Shown: positions 35,845-48,100 of the stretch, in pieces
Position numbering within the stretch: the stretch's first letter is position 1
Layout: every line of letters starts with the position of its first letter
Source: Parelaphostrongylus tenuis
Taxonomy: Eukaryota; Nematoda; Chromadorea; Rhabditida; Metastrongylidae
NCBI GenBank assembly: GCA_019055375.1
Contig: JAHQIW010000153.1
Location: forward strand, 124,001 to 188,000
Length of the DNA stretch: 64,000 bases
Reading direction: 5' to 3'
The notes under the pieces: generated by a model
Databases searched by the model: none
The model's input: only the letters and a program-made list of their open reading frames with translations
Told to the model about the DNA's origin: nothing
Program-made: the position numbers and the translations under genes

Positions 35845-37609
35845 GTTATATTTATTTAGTATTTATAACCGACCGGTAGAGACATATATGTATTGTGTGA
35901 GAGTTGTGAAAGGTTATTCTCTTATGATGTAATGGCCGTCCGCATTTAATCCAGTGAGAGATGTTGTTAGAGATGTGATGTTCGATGTTTGTAACTACAC
36001 TTTACTTGCTTTATACGTCGATTGTTTTATAGATTGTACAAGTTCTAAGGGATAGTAGTGATTTGTTGTGTCAATGGAAAGCATTATTATGCGTAGTTTT
36101 CAGTAATAATGGGATATTTCCTTTTCCCTCGTTAACTAACGTATGCAGTATGTTTGGAAGCATATTGCTGCTATTACTACGACTACTACCTTTAGTGCAT
36201 TTATGAATCGTCGTGGTTATGGTCAACCCTATTGTCACATACCCCTCCCCCCTCTTCGTACTGTAAAGTTTTATGAAAAATGTATAGTTTTGTGGTTAAT
36301 ACAGTAATTCTCTTTATATGTTGTTTCTCTTCTTCTCTATGTAAACGACCACAACACATTTTCATTGTGCCTGTCGCAGTACTTCTCTAGCATTCGATTT
36401 ATCTCCTTGTATTCATAGCTTTATGAGCTTATATTTAGAGCTTGTTTGACGGTTTCGTCTTTGTCGTGAACGTATAGTAGATTACTGACGGGGTAGATCT
36501 CCTAGCGATCTCAAGGATACACCCAGGTTGGGGCGTTTGTGGATTGATTGACCGAGAGAGCTGAGGAAGGGGTATCGACTCCGCAGCGAGCAAAATTGAC
36601 TACTTTGTCGTCCTCCCTTGCTCCTCGTCTTCCCCCCATTTCTTAGTAGTAGTCCGATTGCCTACATAATAATAGTGCCTCACCTTGCTTTCCAATTTGG
36701 CACCCATACTGCTTCGACCCTGACGCAATGCCTGCTGACCCTTTGTCAAGCTCAGGTTTTGACCTGTTTGGGACGTTCTTTCCTGTCGTTCCTACTAGTG
36801 CCGGTAAAATTGAACCTTATCTGCAGTAAGTTAACCCAGAGGGGACATTTGTACCAATTTTCGATATGGAGATATCTCTTTCCCCTTCCCCTAAATTGCA
36901 ACTAAGCCTTATCAATGAGGAGAACTTCACAACTTCAGGGGACATCGCTACAGGATCGCTACAGAATTTCGCAGGTTAGAAGTCCTTGAGCATCATTGAA
37001 AACAGCTGACTCCGTGTTTGGACTGGATGTGGGTTATATTGCCAGAAACCTGCAAAAGGTTCACCGCCTCGTCGTGGTTGAAAGGAGTTTGTGGGTGTCG
37101 GACTGCGAAGTACAGTCGGGAGGTGCTCGACCCCCAGCAGGGCTACCCAAGCTAAGAACCAGTTCGACAATTCCACGCAGAAAGTCCAGCCAAGAAAAAA
37201 CCGTACCAGGACTGCCCGCCATTTTAGTAGCTGCTACTCTCAAGGTGGTAATCGCCCTCTGATCCACAAGGGCTGGCGACTGCTCTAATGTGGTGACAAA
37301 CTGAGGAAGCCCCGGCTAAGCTTAGCACATGACCCGCCAGGGAACAAAATAGCTAAACCAGTACAGTTTGTCTGTGCTGTGATTTGCACTGTCAGTGAAG
37401 CCGGATCATCCAAGTATATCCAGAAGCCAGAAGATGACTTCGTCCTTGGACGTTAGAGTGAGTTTGTGGAGACACGAATTCTTGAGGACTGCTTTTCATC
37501 GCTGCAGCTGTTTTTGTTTGGTTGGGTTGATGGTCTGGTCTCTTGGGCCTGTACATCATAGGTGTTCCTAGAAAAATAGATCAAAGTTCCTTCAATGGAG
37601 CGAGGATTT
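35845..37609. other. dyn-1 3' UTR and intergenic DNA
   Basis: No canonical AATAAA appears soon after the stop; AATACA near 36,298 is a possible variant signal. At 36,430-37,480 the sequence becomes richer in G+C, with low ORF quality. That island could be part of a non-LTR retrotransposon, but I cannot identify coding motifs and make no call. Confidence 0.4.
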
Positions 37610-37862
37610 TATGTCAAACCCTCTGGCCGCCCAGCTACTGAATCGCCCATATGGCCTCATAATCGATCGGCCAAGGAGCCTGCTCTGCGGGGAAGATTCG
37701 TGGTGCGAGAGAAACAATGACTTGCGGTGGTCGGGCTCCTGGACAAGTTTTCCAGGAATCTGCTGACCGCAAACGGACGAGGAGATTTGCCGAGCGTGGG
37801 ACCGAACCCACAACCGGATTTGCGGTGCATCTCTTTTTTACCAACGCGCTAAACACGTTCCA
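37610..37862 (-). repeat. tRNA-derived SINE family 4
   Basis: Minus strand: TTTAGCGCGTTGGTAAAAAA (A box) and GTGGGTTCGGTCCCACGCTC (B box), followed by a body unlike families 1-3 (CTTGTCCAGGAGCCCGACCA). Single copy in the window. Confidence 0.55.
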
Positions 37863-38071
37863 AAAATATTGTATAAGAAAAGGCTCTAGCAAATAATTGA
37901 AACCAAAACTCATAGATACTCTTGTGATTGTTCTCAGTATCAACTGCAACAATAGTAATCGATTATTGGTATTGTTCTCTTCCCCTCAGTATGCGAATTC
38001 TCAGAGGCAGAGTTCTTGGTGGCCAGAACTCTCTATTTCCTCCTGCTCGTCATCACTCTTTCTGAGATACA

Positions 38072-38240
38072 ACGCCTTGGTGGCGTAGTGATTAGCACTC
38101 GCGGCTTCCGAAAAGGGTAACAGGCAGGTTCAACTTTCGGGTTCGACTCCCGCCCGAAGTTCAAAGTTGTACTCATCACGCAACATTACTGGATACTTCG
38201 TGATCTTAGCAGATGAATACTGGTATTGTTTTCAAATCGT
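38072..38240 (+). repeat. tRNA-derived SINE family 2
   Basis: CGCCTTGGTGGCGTAGTGATTAG (A box), GGGTTCGACTCCCGCCCGAA (B box), then GTTCAAAGTTGTACTCATCA and ATTACTGGATACTTCG. The tRNA-like part is one of the best preserved, but it has an inserted or unpaired stretch and is not called as a working tRNA. Confidence 0.65.
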
Positions 38241-38334
38241 CCTTGTCTGTGTCGGACAACGTTGACCCAACATGATTTCGTCATAGGAGAAGTTTTTTGA
38301 GGGAACAATCGGAGTAATGATAGAAAACCTGGGT

Positions 38335-39185
38335 TCTTTCTGATTACGAGGGGACAAATGAAAAACCGGCCTCATTCGCCGTTGATGAAGTTTTCATAGG
38401 AGTGTTAGTAACCATTCGAAAGCTGAGACTTGAGGCTACAGCTCCCACGTTGCCGCTTCTTCAGAACACCTTTTTATAACGCTATGATCTCCACACAAAA
38501 CAATGTCTCAAACGCGCATATTTCTCGCCGCACAGAGCTCTTTCATTGGTCTATTAGTAATCATTCGATAGCGTAATCGAGTTTGATTCCAACGCTGTGC
38601 TTATATCTTGAAAGGACCGTTTCTTTGAAACGCAGCAGGTAAGTTAAGTTGAACTCCCATCTGCGATCACTGCCCTCTTCGGCCAATTCACGTGCGTGTG
38701 CGAGGCGGTCACGTGAACTACTGACGCGGTACTTCTGTACGCGTTCATATGCCGGAAAAATCGATGGCAATCGCATCATCGAACGTGGCTGTCAGCCACC
38801 GCACGTGGGTTGGCGAAGGAAGTCATTGGTCCCAGATGGGAACTATGGGAGTTCAACTTATTTACCTGCCGCGTTTCAGAGAACCGGTCTTCTCATGACA
38901 AACATAGCGTTGGAATCAAATTCAATTACGTGGAATGATCACTAATAGTCCAAAGAAAGAGCTATGTCTGGCCAGAATTTGCGTGTCTGATATATAGTCT
39001 TGAGTGGAGATCACAACGTTACAAAATGGTGTCTTGAAAAGCCGGCGACGTGGGCTATAGTTTCAGGTCTCAGCTTTTGAATGGATACTAACACTCCTAT
39101 AAAAAGTTCCTCTCCAGCGAATGAGATAGCTTCTTGATTCGTTCCCTCCTGATCAGAAAGAACCATAGCCAATATTGTTGCTATG
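38335..39185. repeat. fold-back element, family FB-A copy 2
   Basis: Left arm from GGGTTCTTTCTGATTACGAG, through GAGTGTTAGTAACCATTCGA, to TTTGATTCCAACGCTGTG and TTTCTTTGAAACGCAGCAGG. The right arm (38,865-39,185) is its complement (GCCGCGTTTCAGAGAACCGG, CATAGCGTTGGAATCAAATT, TGGATACTAACACTCC). Arms are about 310 bp with a unique centre of about 210 bp. Confidence 0.75.
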
Positions 39186-39221
39186 GCAAATGGGCACGTC
39201 GCTAACACCGCTTAGCCGTGC

Positions 39222-39310
39222 GCGACGAGTAGTCCGTAGTGCCGAGTGGTTAATGATGGTGGACACGGAGACGAAGGTAGCTAGTTTGATCGCCTTCTGT
39301 GGCTCTTCAT
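39222..39310 (+). repeat. tRNA-like fragment
   Basis: GTAGTGCCGAGTGGTTAATG resembles a class II A box and TAGTTTGATCGCCTTCTG a poor B box. Isolated, with no tail identified. Confidence 0.3.
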
Positions 39311-39914
39311 GAGAGGTTCTTTGGTGTTATTTTGTAGTCTCAATCAGTATTGAGGTTTCTTCAGTAGACGTGACACAAAAGACGCTCATTTGTCTTATAA
39401 ATTACCGCCTTTTAGTAGGAAACCTTAGATCTATGGGTAACAACGGACCCAACGCTCAGGTTCTGCAAAACTGTCTGCATCTACTTTATAAGTTTCTTAT
39501 AAAAAGTCGTCGAAAGAAATGAGAAAAAGGATGTGCGTTATTACCTCATGATTCACCGTTTCCTTTCACAAAGTAATGATTTGTAAGACAACTAAGCTTT
39601 TTTTTCTACCATAATTACTTCTATGGAAGAACATTCACTAATAATTGCCACCAGAAGGTTTTGTGAAGCATTATGAAGGAGATCGACCAAACCAGCAATA
39701 CGATGCCCAGCAGCAGCACTAACCACTCGGCTCTACAGACTGCTCGCCGAATGCGGCAAAGCGGGGCTAGCGCCGTGTACCCATCGTACGCACGGGGTTA
39801 AGCAACGTATGGACTGTGCGTATTGGTGAATTTCTTCGGACTGAGAAGAAATTCTCGAATATGACCCGTTCTTCGAATCTTTTTCGTTAATTAATAAATG
39901 GAATGAAGCTTGGT

Positions 39915-40203
39915 GTTGAGGAATCCTTAAGAAGCGCGCCATGCATTGGACTCCATTCGTAGCATCGTTTGAGGTGATTGAGGGCACTACCTGACCTTTA
40001 CAGTGCCTCTCGGTGACCCACTGATGCATCAGGTCACAGCTGCTCGTCCTCCTAGACAAGTCTGGCACCACCTGACCGATCCCAAGAGGTGGAAAGTTTG
40101 GTGGTTCTCAGGCATGGGATTGAAGCCGTCGACCATTTGATTCGTTCGACGACGTTAGTGTCGCAGAGCACCTCTAACCAGTGCGCCACATCTGCTTCTC
40201 GGT
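39915..40203 (-). repeat. tRNA-derived SINE family 1
   Basis: Minus strand: AGCAGATGTGGCGCACTGG head, AGAGGTGCTCTGCGACACTA, B box GGCTTCAATCCCATGCCTGA, body CCAGACTTGTCTAGGAGGAC, tail GCATGGCGCGCTTCTTAAGG. Confidence 0.75.
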
Positions 40204-40669
40204 TACGTAGTAAAATTTGTGATCTCATTGGACGATTGGAACAACCCATCATTGTTGAAGTACATGTGCAAGTTTCCTGACGAATTGTTTACGAAACTGG
40301 GAGACGAAAGAGGTTGGGGTTCACGTAGGCGGGCATGGTACTATGGCGTCGTATGGCCGCTCTAAAGGTGTACGATTGTCTCGCGTGGTTGTGACACACC
40401 CGTCCTTCCGGTTCATTTTTGAAGTTTCATTTATACTTCACTGATAATCAACATGGCCTTAGTACTATTAACTTGGCCCTTTATTTCCTTTTTTCAATTA
40501 TTGATTATTCTTAGTGTGTTCCTCACATTTCTTACGAAATCGATGAAGAAAGTATGTGATCACGAATCCTAGCGGAGGACCCCTAGGCTCCTTGCACGCG
40601 ATAGGGAATGAAGTGTTGCTGGGACCGCTCGAGTCTTCGACGATCCGAGACGACGGGTACAGTGGTGTT

Positions 40670-40978
40670 CATCTGAGCGCATGTGGTGCAGTGGTTAGAG
40701 GTGCTCTGCGGCGTATATGAGGTCAGTGGTTCGATCTCGCGCTCATGGCTCAAAAGCCATCCGTTCCTCCGGGTTCTGGTAAATTGGTACAAGAGTGGTC
40801 TCAGACTTGTCTGGGAGGATACGCAGCATTGACTCGGGTCAGCGGGAGGCCACCGATAGTCATTGTTGAGACCAGATATGCATTCAATCACCTCAAATGA
40901 AGTTAAAATTTGAAGACGAATGCATGGCGCAACCCTCAGGGATTGATTAACGTCAGGGAGCTGTGTCCTTATCCTATA
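40670..40978 (+). repeat. tRNA-derived SINE family 1, full length
   Basis: Head GAGCGCATGTGGTGCAGTGG then TTAGAGGTGCTCTG, B box AGTGGTTCGATCTCGCGCTC, body GACTTGTCTGGGAGGATACG, tail ATGGCGCAACCCTCAGGGAT and GTCCTTATCC. Probably closest to the family consensus. Confidence 0.8.
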
Positions 40979-41300
40979 AGTATTCATCTATTTATTTTTC
41001 GATTCATTTATTTGTTTGTATGTGCAAACCGATGCACCATAAAAAACCTCACCAACTTCCCGGTTTATACTTGAAAATATTGGCATATCATTCGATCAGT
41101 TACACTCTGACGTATCCCACTTCGTTGAGGTGGTTGCGCTGTGTTGTGAATTGAGATCAATTCATGATTTCCGGCAAATCTGACACCCTCCTCTCCCCTT
41201 CCCGCCCCCCATCCAACATCATGAGTTGAAATCAGTTCACATCGAACTCCAACTGTTGCAAGAATGTTGCTTTACAACTAAACTGCTGATGATCGATGTC

Positions 41301-41575
41301 CTTTCGGGGCCGCGGACCCACGCCCTCTGCATCTATGATTGGCAACGCTGGACAGTCTGCTCACCTCCTCTGCATCTTTAACCCGCGGCGTCTCTATTGC
41401 TAGACGCAGCAGTGTGCTGCTGTTATGCGCAACAGCCTGCCATTGTCAGGCGTAGCAGCTAGTATTGTCGCGCCGCAGCACGTTGGAAGTTGGAGATTCA
41501 GAGGAGATGGAGCAGACCGTCAACAGTTGCCAGTTAGAGATGCAAAAGCTGCGGGTCCACGGTTCCAGAGGGTTA
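41301..41575. repeat. fold-back MITE family FB-C, copy 3 (expanded)
   Basis: Left TTTCGGGGCCGCGGACCCAC and GCCCTCTGCATC; right GAGATGCAAAAGCTGCGGGT and CCACGGTTCC. The centre is longer than in other copies and holds repeated GCAGCAGTGTGCTGCTG-type inner palindromes. Confidence 0.65.
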
Positions 41576-41659
41576 TTGTTTCTTTATCAACGGTCGTTTG
41601 AATCCCTGTAAATTTTTATTTTCACTGCTTTTAGCAGTGTTATCGGTGTTCTAATTTGT

Positions 41660-42065
41660 TGAGTGTTGAGTCATATGCAAAACATCCGACCTCTAGAGGA
41701 GAGGTCCAACCCGCGTTTCGCCCATGCTGAGGCAGCATGTTACCACTTCACCACCGAATTCACCGTTTCGGTGTCACTTTTCTCTCGGCATAAACTATCA
41801 TAGCCGCCAGCAACCAACCTCTAGCAACTTAGTCTAGCCAGCTTAACTGGGCCTAATGGCTATATGTCCTTGCCCGTCCGAACCCGTCAACGGTTGGTTG
41901 CTAACAGAATCGATAGTTTGATATTCGAAGAGTGGCAGCAGAGCGGTGACTTCAATGATGTAGTGGTAAGAGACGCGGCCGGTATGAGTGAAACACGGGT
42001 TCAATTCTCCCCTGAGGTCGAGCGTTGTGCATGTCATTCAACATTCTAAGTTGACGAATTTATTT
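41660..42065. repeat. mirror-image tRNA-like element, copy 1
   Basis: A minus-strand family 2 head (41,680-41,765: GCAAAACATCCGACCTC, AACCCGCGTTTCGCCCATGC) faces a plus-strand family 2 head (41,940-42,040: CAATGATGTAGTGGTAAGAG, ACGGGTTCAATTCTCCCCTG). Between them is a spacer with further inverted text. It ends 60 bp before the paa-1 splice-leader site. Confidence 0.65.
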
Positions 42066-42111
42066 ATCGGTCGTTTCTTGTGTATTGATGTCACTCCAAT
42101 CAACATAGTGT

Positions 42112-42122
42112 TTCATTTCCAG
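42112..42122 (+). promoter_or_regulatory. probable spliced-leader acceptor of paa-1
   Basis: TTTCATTTCCAG precedes a leader of only 17 nt before the ATG. Such a short leader after a consensus acceptor is typical of SL1 trans-splicing in nematodes. Confidence 0.65.
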
Positions 42123-42139
42123 GATTATCGACGAATTCG

Positions 42140-45100
42140 ATGATGTCGGCGGCTGTCGCAACGTCTCCATGTGATGAGGAGCAGCTGGACGATGCACTCT
42201 ATCCGATCGCCGTCCTCATCGATGAACTCCGGAATGAAGACGTTCATTTGCGACTGAACAGCGTTCGTAAGCTTTCAACGATTGCACTTGCTCTTGGCGT
42301 CGAACGTACCCGTAATGAGCTGATCCAGTTCCTCACAGGTTTGTGAATATCACTCGCTTTTTTTGGTACAATTCAGTTATCGCATTCCATATTTCAGCCC
42401 TTAGAGGACAAGGCCTTCTCAAGTTTTTTTATTCTCGGAAAAGTTTGTAATCATTCAAGAGTGTAGATCTCGACAATTTCAACAGGCCAGTTTCTTAAAA
42501 GGCCTGTAACCCTTCCGGACTCATGGACCCAACCCTCTGCATCTCTAACCCTCGGCGTGTTGCCTCTGACAATGGCGTCTAACCCCAGCGTGCCGTTATT
42601 ATACGCAACACGCTGGGAGAGAGGGACGCGGAGGGTTGGGTTCATGTTCTTGAAAGGGTTTATGCGCTGTAATAACTAAAGCAGAGTTGTTTCACACTCG
42701 GCTCGCATTATGGCGTGTATTTCCGTTACTTATTTGGAAATGTTCCTCTGTTTGTACAAGGTTTTCCGTGTTGGAATTGTAGAAAGAACATTGTGCTGTG
42801 ATTCTATGAGCTTAGGCTTTTGTTTTCGTTTTAAATTGGCAAATGAGCCCGCTACTGAGCTCAAGCCTCAGCTTAAGAGTGCAAATCGTAGTCTTCTTCT
42901 CGCTCTTATAACGCTCTGTAAAGAGCCATTCAAAGACCAAGCTTAGCTTCACTATCATCTGAATTTGTTCTGTCGATTAGCTACTAAAGTTCTGTCAAAG
43001 TATTCCTTGTTCATTAATCAGTAACACGAAGTCTGCAGAAGATGAATCTGTTCGACTAACGTTTCGACGCGTTTCATCTTCTCAAAGCCGATTATTCAAG
43101 TCGACACCATTATCATCAAAAACCACCTTGTATACGGCATTGCTGAATGAGGTTCTTCATTCAACGGATGCCCATTAAATAGAATTTGACTCGAATCATC
43201 GGCTCTGAAGAAGACGGAGTTGTCGAAACGTTCGCCGAATAGACCTTTTTTCTACCAACTTCGTGTTAGTGGCTAAATCAACAAAGAACATTTACGAAAG
43301 CAGTCTTCAACAACATTTATGAGTAAGTTGAATTCTCAGAAGTCCGCTGGCTGAATCCACACGCAAATACTTGGGATACGAGACAACTTTGAAAGAAAAG
43401 AAGGAATTGCTGGAATCTGACAATAAATCAGGAGGGGAGAGGTGGGGGGGGGGGATCGTATTCAGATCTGTTCGCTCTCAAAGCTTCACAAGAACTACCA
43501 CTCGACTGCGGTTTTCTCTGCTTAATTCTATTTTCTACGTTTTTACATCCTATTCTAGCATTCGATTTGCTTGCTAGTATTCATTGCTGACTTGAGGACT
43601 TCATCTTCTTCACGAATTTCGTACAGTAGTGGTGGGGCAGATTTTGCTTTCTCGATGGTAGTTAGAATGGGGTTCTGTGGGACCTTGTCGATTGATTGCC
43701 GGAGAGTATTGGAATGGGGGGGGGGGGGGTGGGTGAACAGAGCACCGAGCATTGCCAACCACTCCCTCCCCCTTTGGATTTACAACAATAAGTTTACAAG
43801 ACGATTATCAATAAACGAGCACAATACCATTCTAATCACATGGAGGAGCTTTGTGTTCTGCAAAACAGAGTGCATTGAAACCCCATAGATATTTTGTTTT
43901 CAAATTTCATCTACAGCGAGTTTCAGATACAATTTATGACGAAGATGAAGTGTTACTAATACTTGCGGATCAGCTGGGAAATTTTACGCCATTGGTAAGT
44001 GTTGACATTATTCATGATTTTATAGATAAAATAGCAGTGGATGGTCGCAATTACGTGTGATTGATTTCAGGTTGGTGGCCCGGATTATGTTCATTGTCTT
44101 CTACCACCACTGGAGAATTTGGCAACTGTCGAGGAGACCGTCGTCAGAGACAAAGCGGTCGAAAGTCTGCGAAAGATTGCTGATAAGCATAGCACAGCTG
44201 CTTTGGAGGAGTACTTCATCCCAATGTTAAAACGTCTAGCGAACGGTGGGTGTTCGCGTTTATATTGATCTTTATCTCGAATCGAAGTGACTTCCTCTAA
44301 TCCTCAGTGGTTATCTTTAGGCGATTGGTTCACTTCACGCACGTCGGCTTGTGGATTGTTCAGTGTTGCCTATCCACGGGTTAGTCCGGCAATCAAACTA
44401 GAGTTGAGAAAGTAAGTAGTTATTTGTAAGACCACTTTCCATTATTCAACAGAGAAGAATAAGCTCGGATTTCAGTCTCATCAAGCGTAAAATATTCTTC
44501 AACATATTCACCGCTTTTTACAAGCCTTTCGCTGAGTTGTTGAATTGGAGACCAACCGTGCAAATATCACTCACGTGGATTCCAAAAGTAGTTCTCTCAT
44601 CAAAAGAACAGCTTAAATACCGTGGTGTACCGTGAATCATACACTGATTTGACACAGTATGAGCTGTTATTTTGATGTGAGCGATGTATTCGGAGTCCAT
44701 GTGAACACTGCACAGTTGGTCTTCGCTTGGACATCTTAGTGGAAGGTTCAAAGAAGGTAGTCATTGTGTTCAAGGTTATTTTGCCTTTGATGAAAGTTCA
44801 GGTTTCGTGAATTTTTCCAATGAAGTAATGAGTGTTTGGCTGACTTTGTTGTAGGCAGCCTGATCTTTTCAGGCTATGAAGAAGTGAAACCGCCGAAGCG
44901 TTAGCTTATCGAGTAATTTTATAACGACATTTTCGTGTTTGACTCATAAAGGAAAAGTAGCAATTAGTCATTGTTCCTTAAATTGCGAATCATCACGCAT
45001 ATTGGTAATAAGAAGCGATGACCGAATCCCGGCATGATGCCATCACTGTTTTTTTGGTATTCTTTTCTAATCATCATTTTATTTTGCAGCTTATTCCGAC

Positions 45101-48100
45101 AGTTGTGTCGTGACGATACGCCAATGGTTCGTCGTGCTGCTGCTTCGAAGCTCGGGGACTTTGCGAAGGTGAGCAGTACCCTCAAAAATGGCCAAGTGAA
45201 GGACAGATGGTCACTCAGTGGGCCAGTTTGTTATTTAGAAGTGAAGAAGTATAGAGAATAGCGGCTGAGTCTTCCCTGTTTTTACGACTCATTCATCAAT
45301 CTCTGATGAAAACAGCTATCGACACTATTTTTTATTCACATTTATAAGAGGGTAGTTTAATGGGTCAGAGCCCGCAAATCACACAGTTCTATGTCATCTT
45401 CAATCAGGTGGCTGGGAAATTGCTTTATAGTGTTTCTTTGGTCTGCTGTTTAACAGAGTACTGCACTTCGAGCGATTACTGATCTCCCCACCAGTTTCTG
45501 CAAAAAATCTCTTGTTCAGAAGCATTCGCTCACCTTAACGAAGCTTGTATCCTCTTGAGTGGGATCACTGTGAGACAGCTCAAGGAACAGATTGTTCGGG
45601 CCTATTTTATTGTTGTAGTATTTGGTGACGGTTCACTTCAAAATTTGCTTTGAACAATAATTTTGCCTTTTTCTTGTTACACCATTATTGCTGACGACAG
45701 TGTATCGCAGTGGCTACTAATGGCTACTGATGAGGAAGCGTGGCAAGGGTTCGATCCCCACTCTTGGCATTCTCTTCCGGTCAACCAGCCAACGTCTTAG
45801 GGAACGCCTTAGCTTAGAGACCTTCAAGGTCGATGGGAGAATCGTCTCGACCAGAATTCCACGATATCTGTGAAGAAGACGGAACAACCGAAGCACCACG
45901 TGGATGATTCGAAGACATTTTCAAACGACGCAGTATCTTCTGCGATAAATATTGCTATTAAAAAGCTTAAATTTTAGGGAAAGTTTTTCGAATCCCTTCA
46001 ATTGATTTGTAATAGATTTTGATGTGTTCACGAGCTTATAACGTCTTTCAGTGTTGCTTTCCATGAGGCCACTGTTAAGGTGATTTTTTTATGTGTGAAG
46101 TTTTGATTATTCAGGTTTTTGAACGTGACTATCTTGTCGATGAACTTCACTCAATGTTTTGTGACTTAGCTGTCGATGAGCAGGTAGGTTTTTCTAGAGC
46201 CTCATGGGGGGGGGGGGGGAGGGTGAGGTGGGAAGTATCACGTCATGTTTTGTTTTATTCAGGATTCAGTACGTCTGTTGGCTGTTGAAGGATGTATTGC
46301 AATGGCCGGCCTGCTTAATGAAGATAGTCGACGTGATCTTGTCCGTCCAGTACTCGCCGGTCTTATTGATGACAAAAGCTGGCGTGTACGATTTATGGTT
46401 GCCGAGAAACTGACTGAGGTAATCTAAGGAGAATATTTGCTATGGAGTAGTGCATTTCTGTAGAGAAACTCGAGCGATAAAAGCTATTAACAGTACTGAT
46501 TTATGTGGTTTTTTGACTTCGATACCGAATAGAAGCTGAAAAACTCAGCTGAAAGCCGCCAATCGATTGAGCTGAAAATTTATGATGGCTATAAAGCTAT
46601 GATGAACTACAGATGTTGTAGTGAAACGTCGCATTTAGGTGGTTAGAAACGTCTTTCTTTTTTTCCTCTCTTTCATTCTTTCTCTTGCAGATACAAGAAG
46701 CTGTTGGCGAAGAAATGACATTGACCGAACTTGTTCCCGCTTTTACTAACCTCCTCAAAGATCCGGAAGGCGAAGTTCGTGGTGCTGCCTCCCAGAAACT
46801 GAACAGTAAGTATATCCCTGTCTCTATCAACAAGCTCTCTCTATCATCAATCGTTTAGCGTTTTGCGCAAATCTGAAGAAAAGCGCCAGAGAGGCGGTCA
46901 TTCTGAACAACATCTTACCCGTCGTCAAAGAATTAGTCACTGATCCGAATCAGGCCAGTTGAGAGAGAATGCATTTGTTTTGGAATCTGCTGGTTTCAGA
47001 TATCTCAAAATTTTATCGGTGAAGCTATAAGTAGTTTTGAGTATGCACTAAGAGTGCTGTGTGGTATGCAAAACATTCAACCCCAGGCAGAAGTTGAACT
47101 CATGATCGACTCATGCTGTGGCAGGTGCTACTACCACTACACCACAGGGGCGACAGCTTTGCTACCATTCTTTTCTTCGATATATCCTATCGGCCATCAA
47201 CAGTCAAGCTTTGAGTTCGATTCGATAAGCACGTATAGGCATTAAATCCACTCTTGTTGATAGCTATTGGAATGGTATAAGCTGTTTAAGTGGTAGCGGA
47301 GGGGTGGCCTTGGTGGAGTAGTGGTAGCACGTTCGCCCGGTCGCATTAAACGGAAGGTCAGCTCCCAACTGAGGTCGAATGTTTTGTATACCACTCAGTA
47401 GTCTCAGATATGCAGTCATAGCAATTATAACAGTGCTAGAAAGCACTAAATGTAAGGAACATAAGTAGATTCTACAGTAAATATTGTGTTTCCAGCATGT
47501 AAAAACTGAACTCGCCGGTGTTATTATGGGTTTAGCGCCGCTTGTTGGAAAGGAAAATACCATATCTCAGCTTCTTCCAATTTACATGCAACTGCTGAAG
47601 GACAGCACTGCTGAAGTCCGTCTGAACATCATTAGCAACCTGGATAAGGTCAGTGACCAAATACCGTTTTATCGAGTTTTCCTAATACTGAAATTGGTCT
47701 GTACAAATTTGCTATCATCAGGTCAATGATGTTATTGGAGCTTCACAACTGTCGCAATCGCTTCTTCCAGCGATCGTCGAACTTGCCGAAGACGGTAAAT
47801 GGCGTGTTCGACTCGCCATAGTGCAATTTATGCCGCTACTTGCTGCACAACTCGTGAGTTCACTCTATGCATATGAGAGAAGCCATCGATAAGTTTTCAT
47901 TGCTTTACTAGTAACGATGCTAATTGCTACGCGGAACTTTCGGCCCTATTTGGGAGGTGAACTCGCGTTTCGCTCATACTAGGGATGTGTGCTAGGACTA
48001 CACCACTGAAACCGCCATTCTTTTCTCGATATAACGCGTCCCAGCTGTCAGTTTAAGTGGATTTGATGCCGATAAGTGTTTACCAGACTTAATCTGCTGA

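Noticed and set aside
36980..37480. Possible 5' part of a non-LTR retrotransposon
   Set aside because: Composition and feel fit, but no reverse transcriptase or endonuclease motif is visible in the window.
38072..38165. Possible working tRNA gene
   Set aside because: A and B boxes are good, but spacing is stretched and a SINE tail follows; I could not fold a clean cloverleaf.
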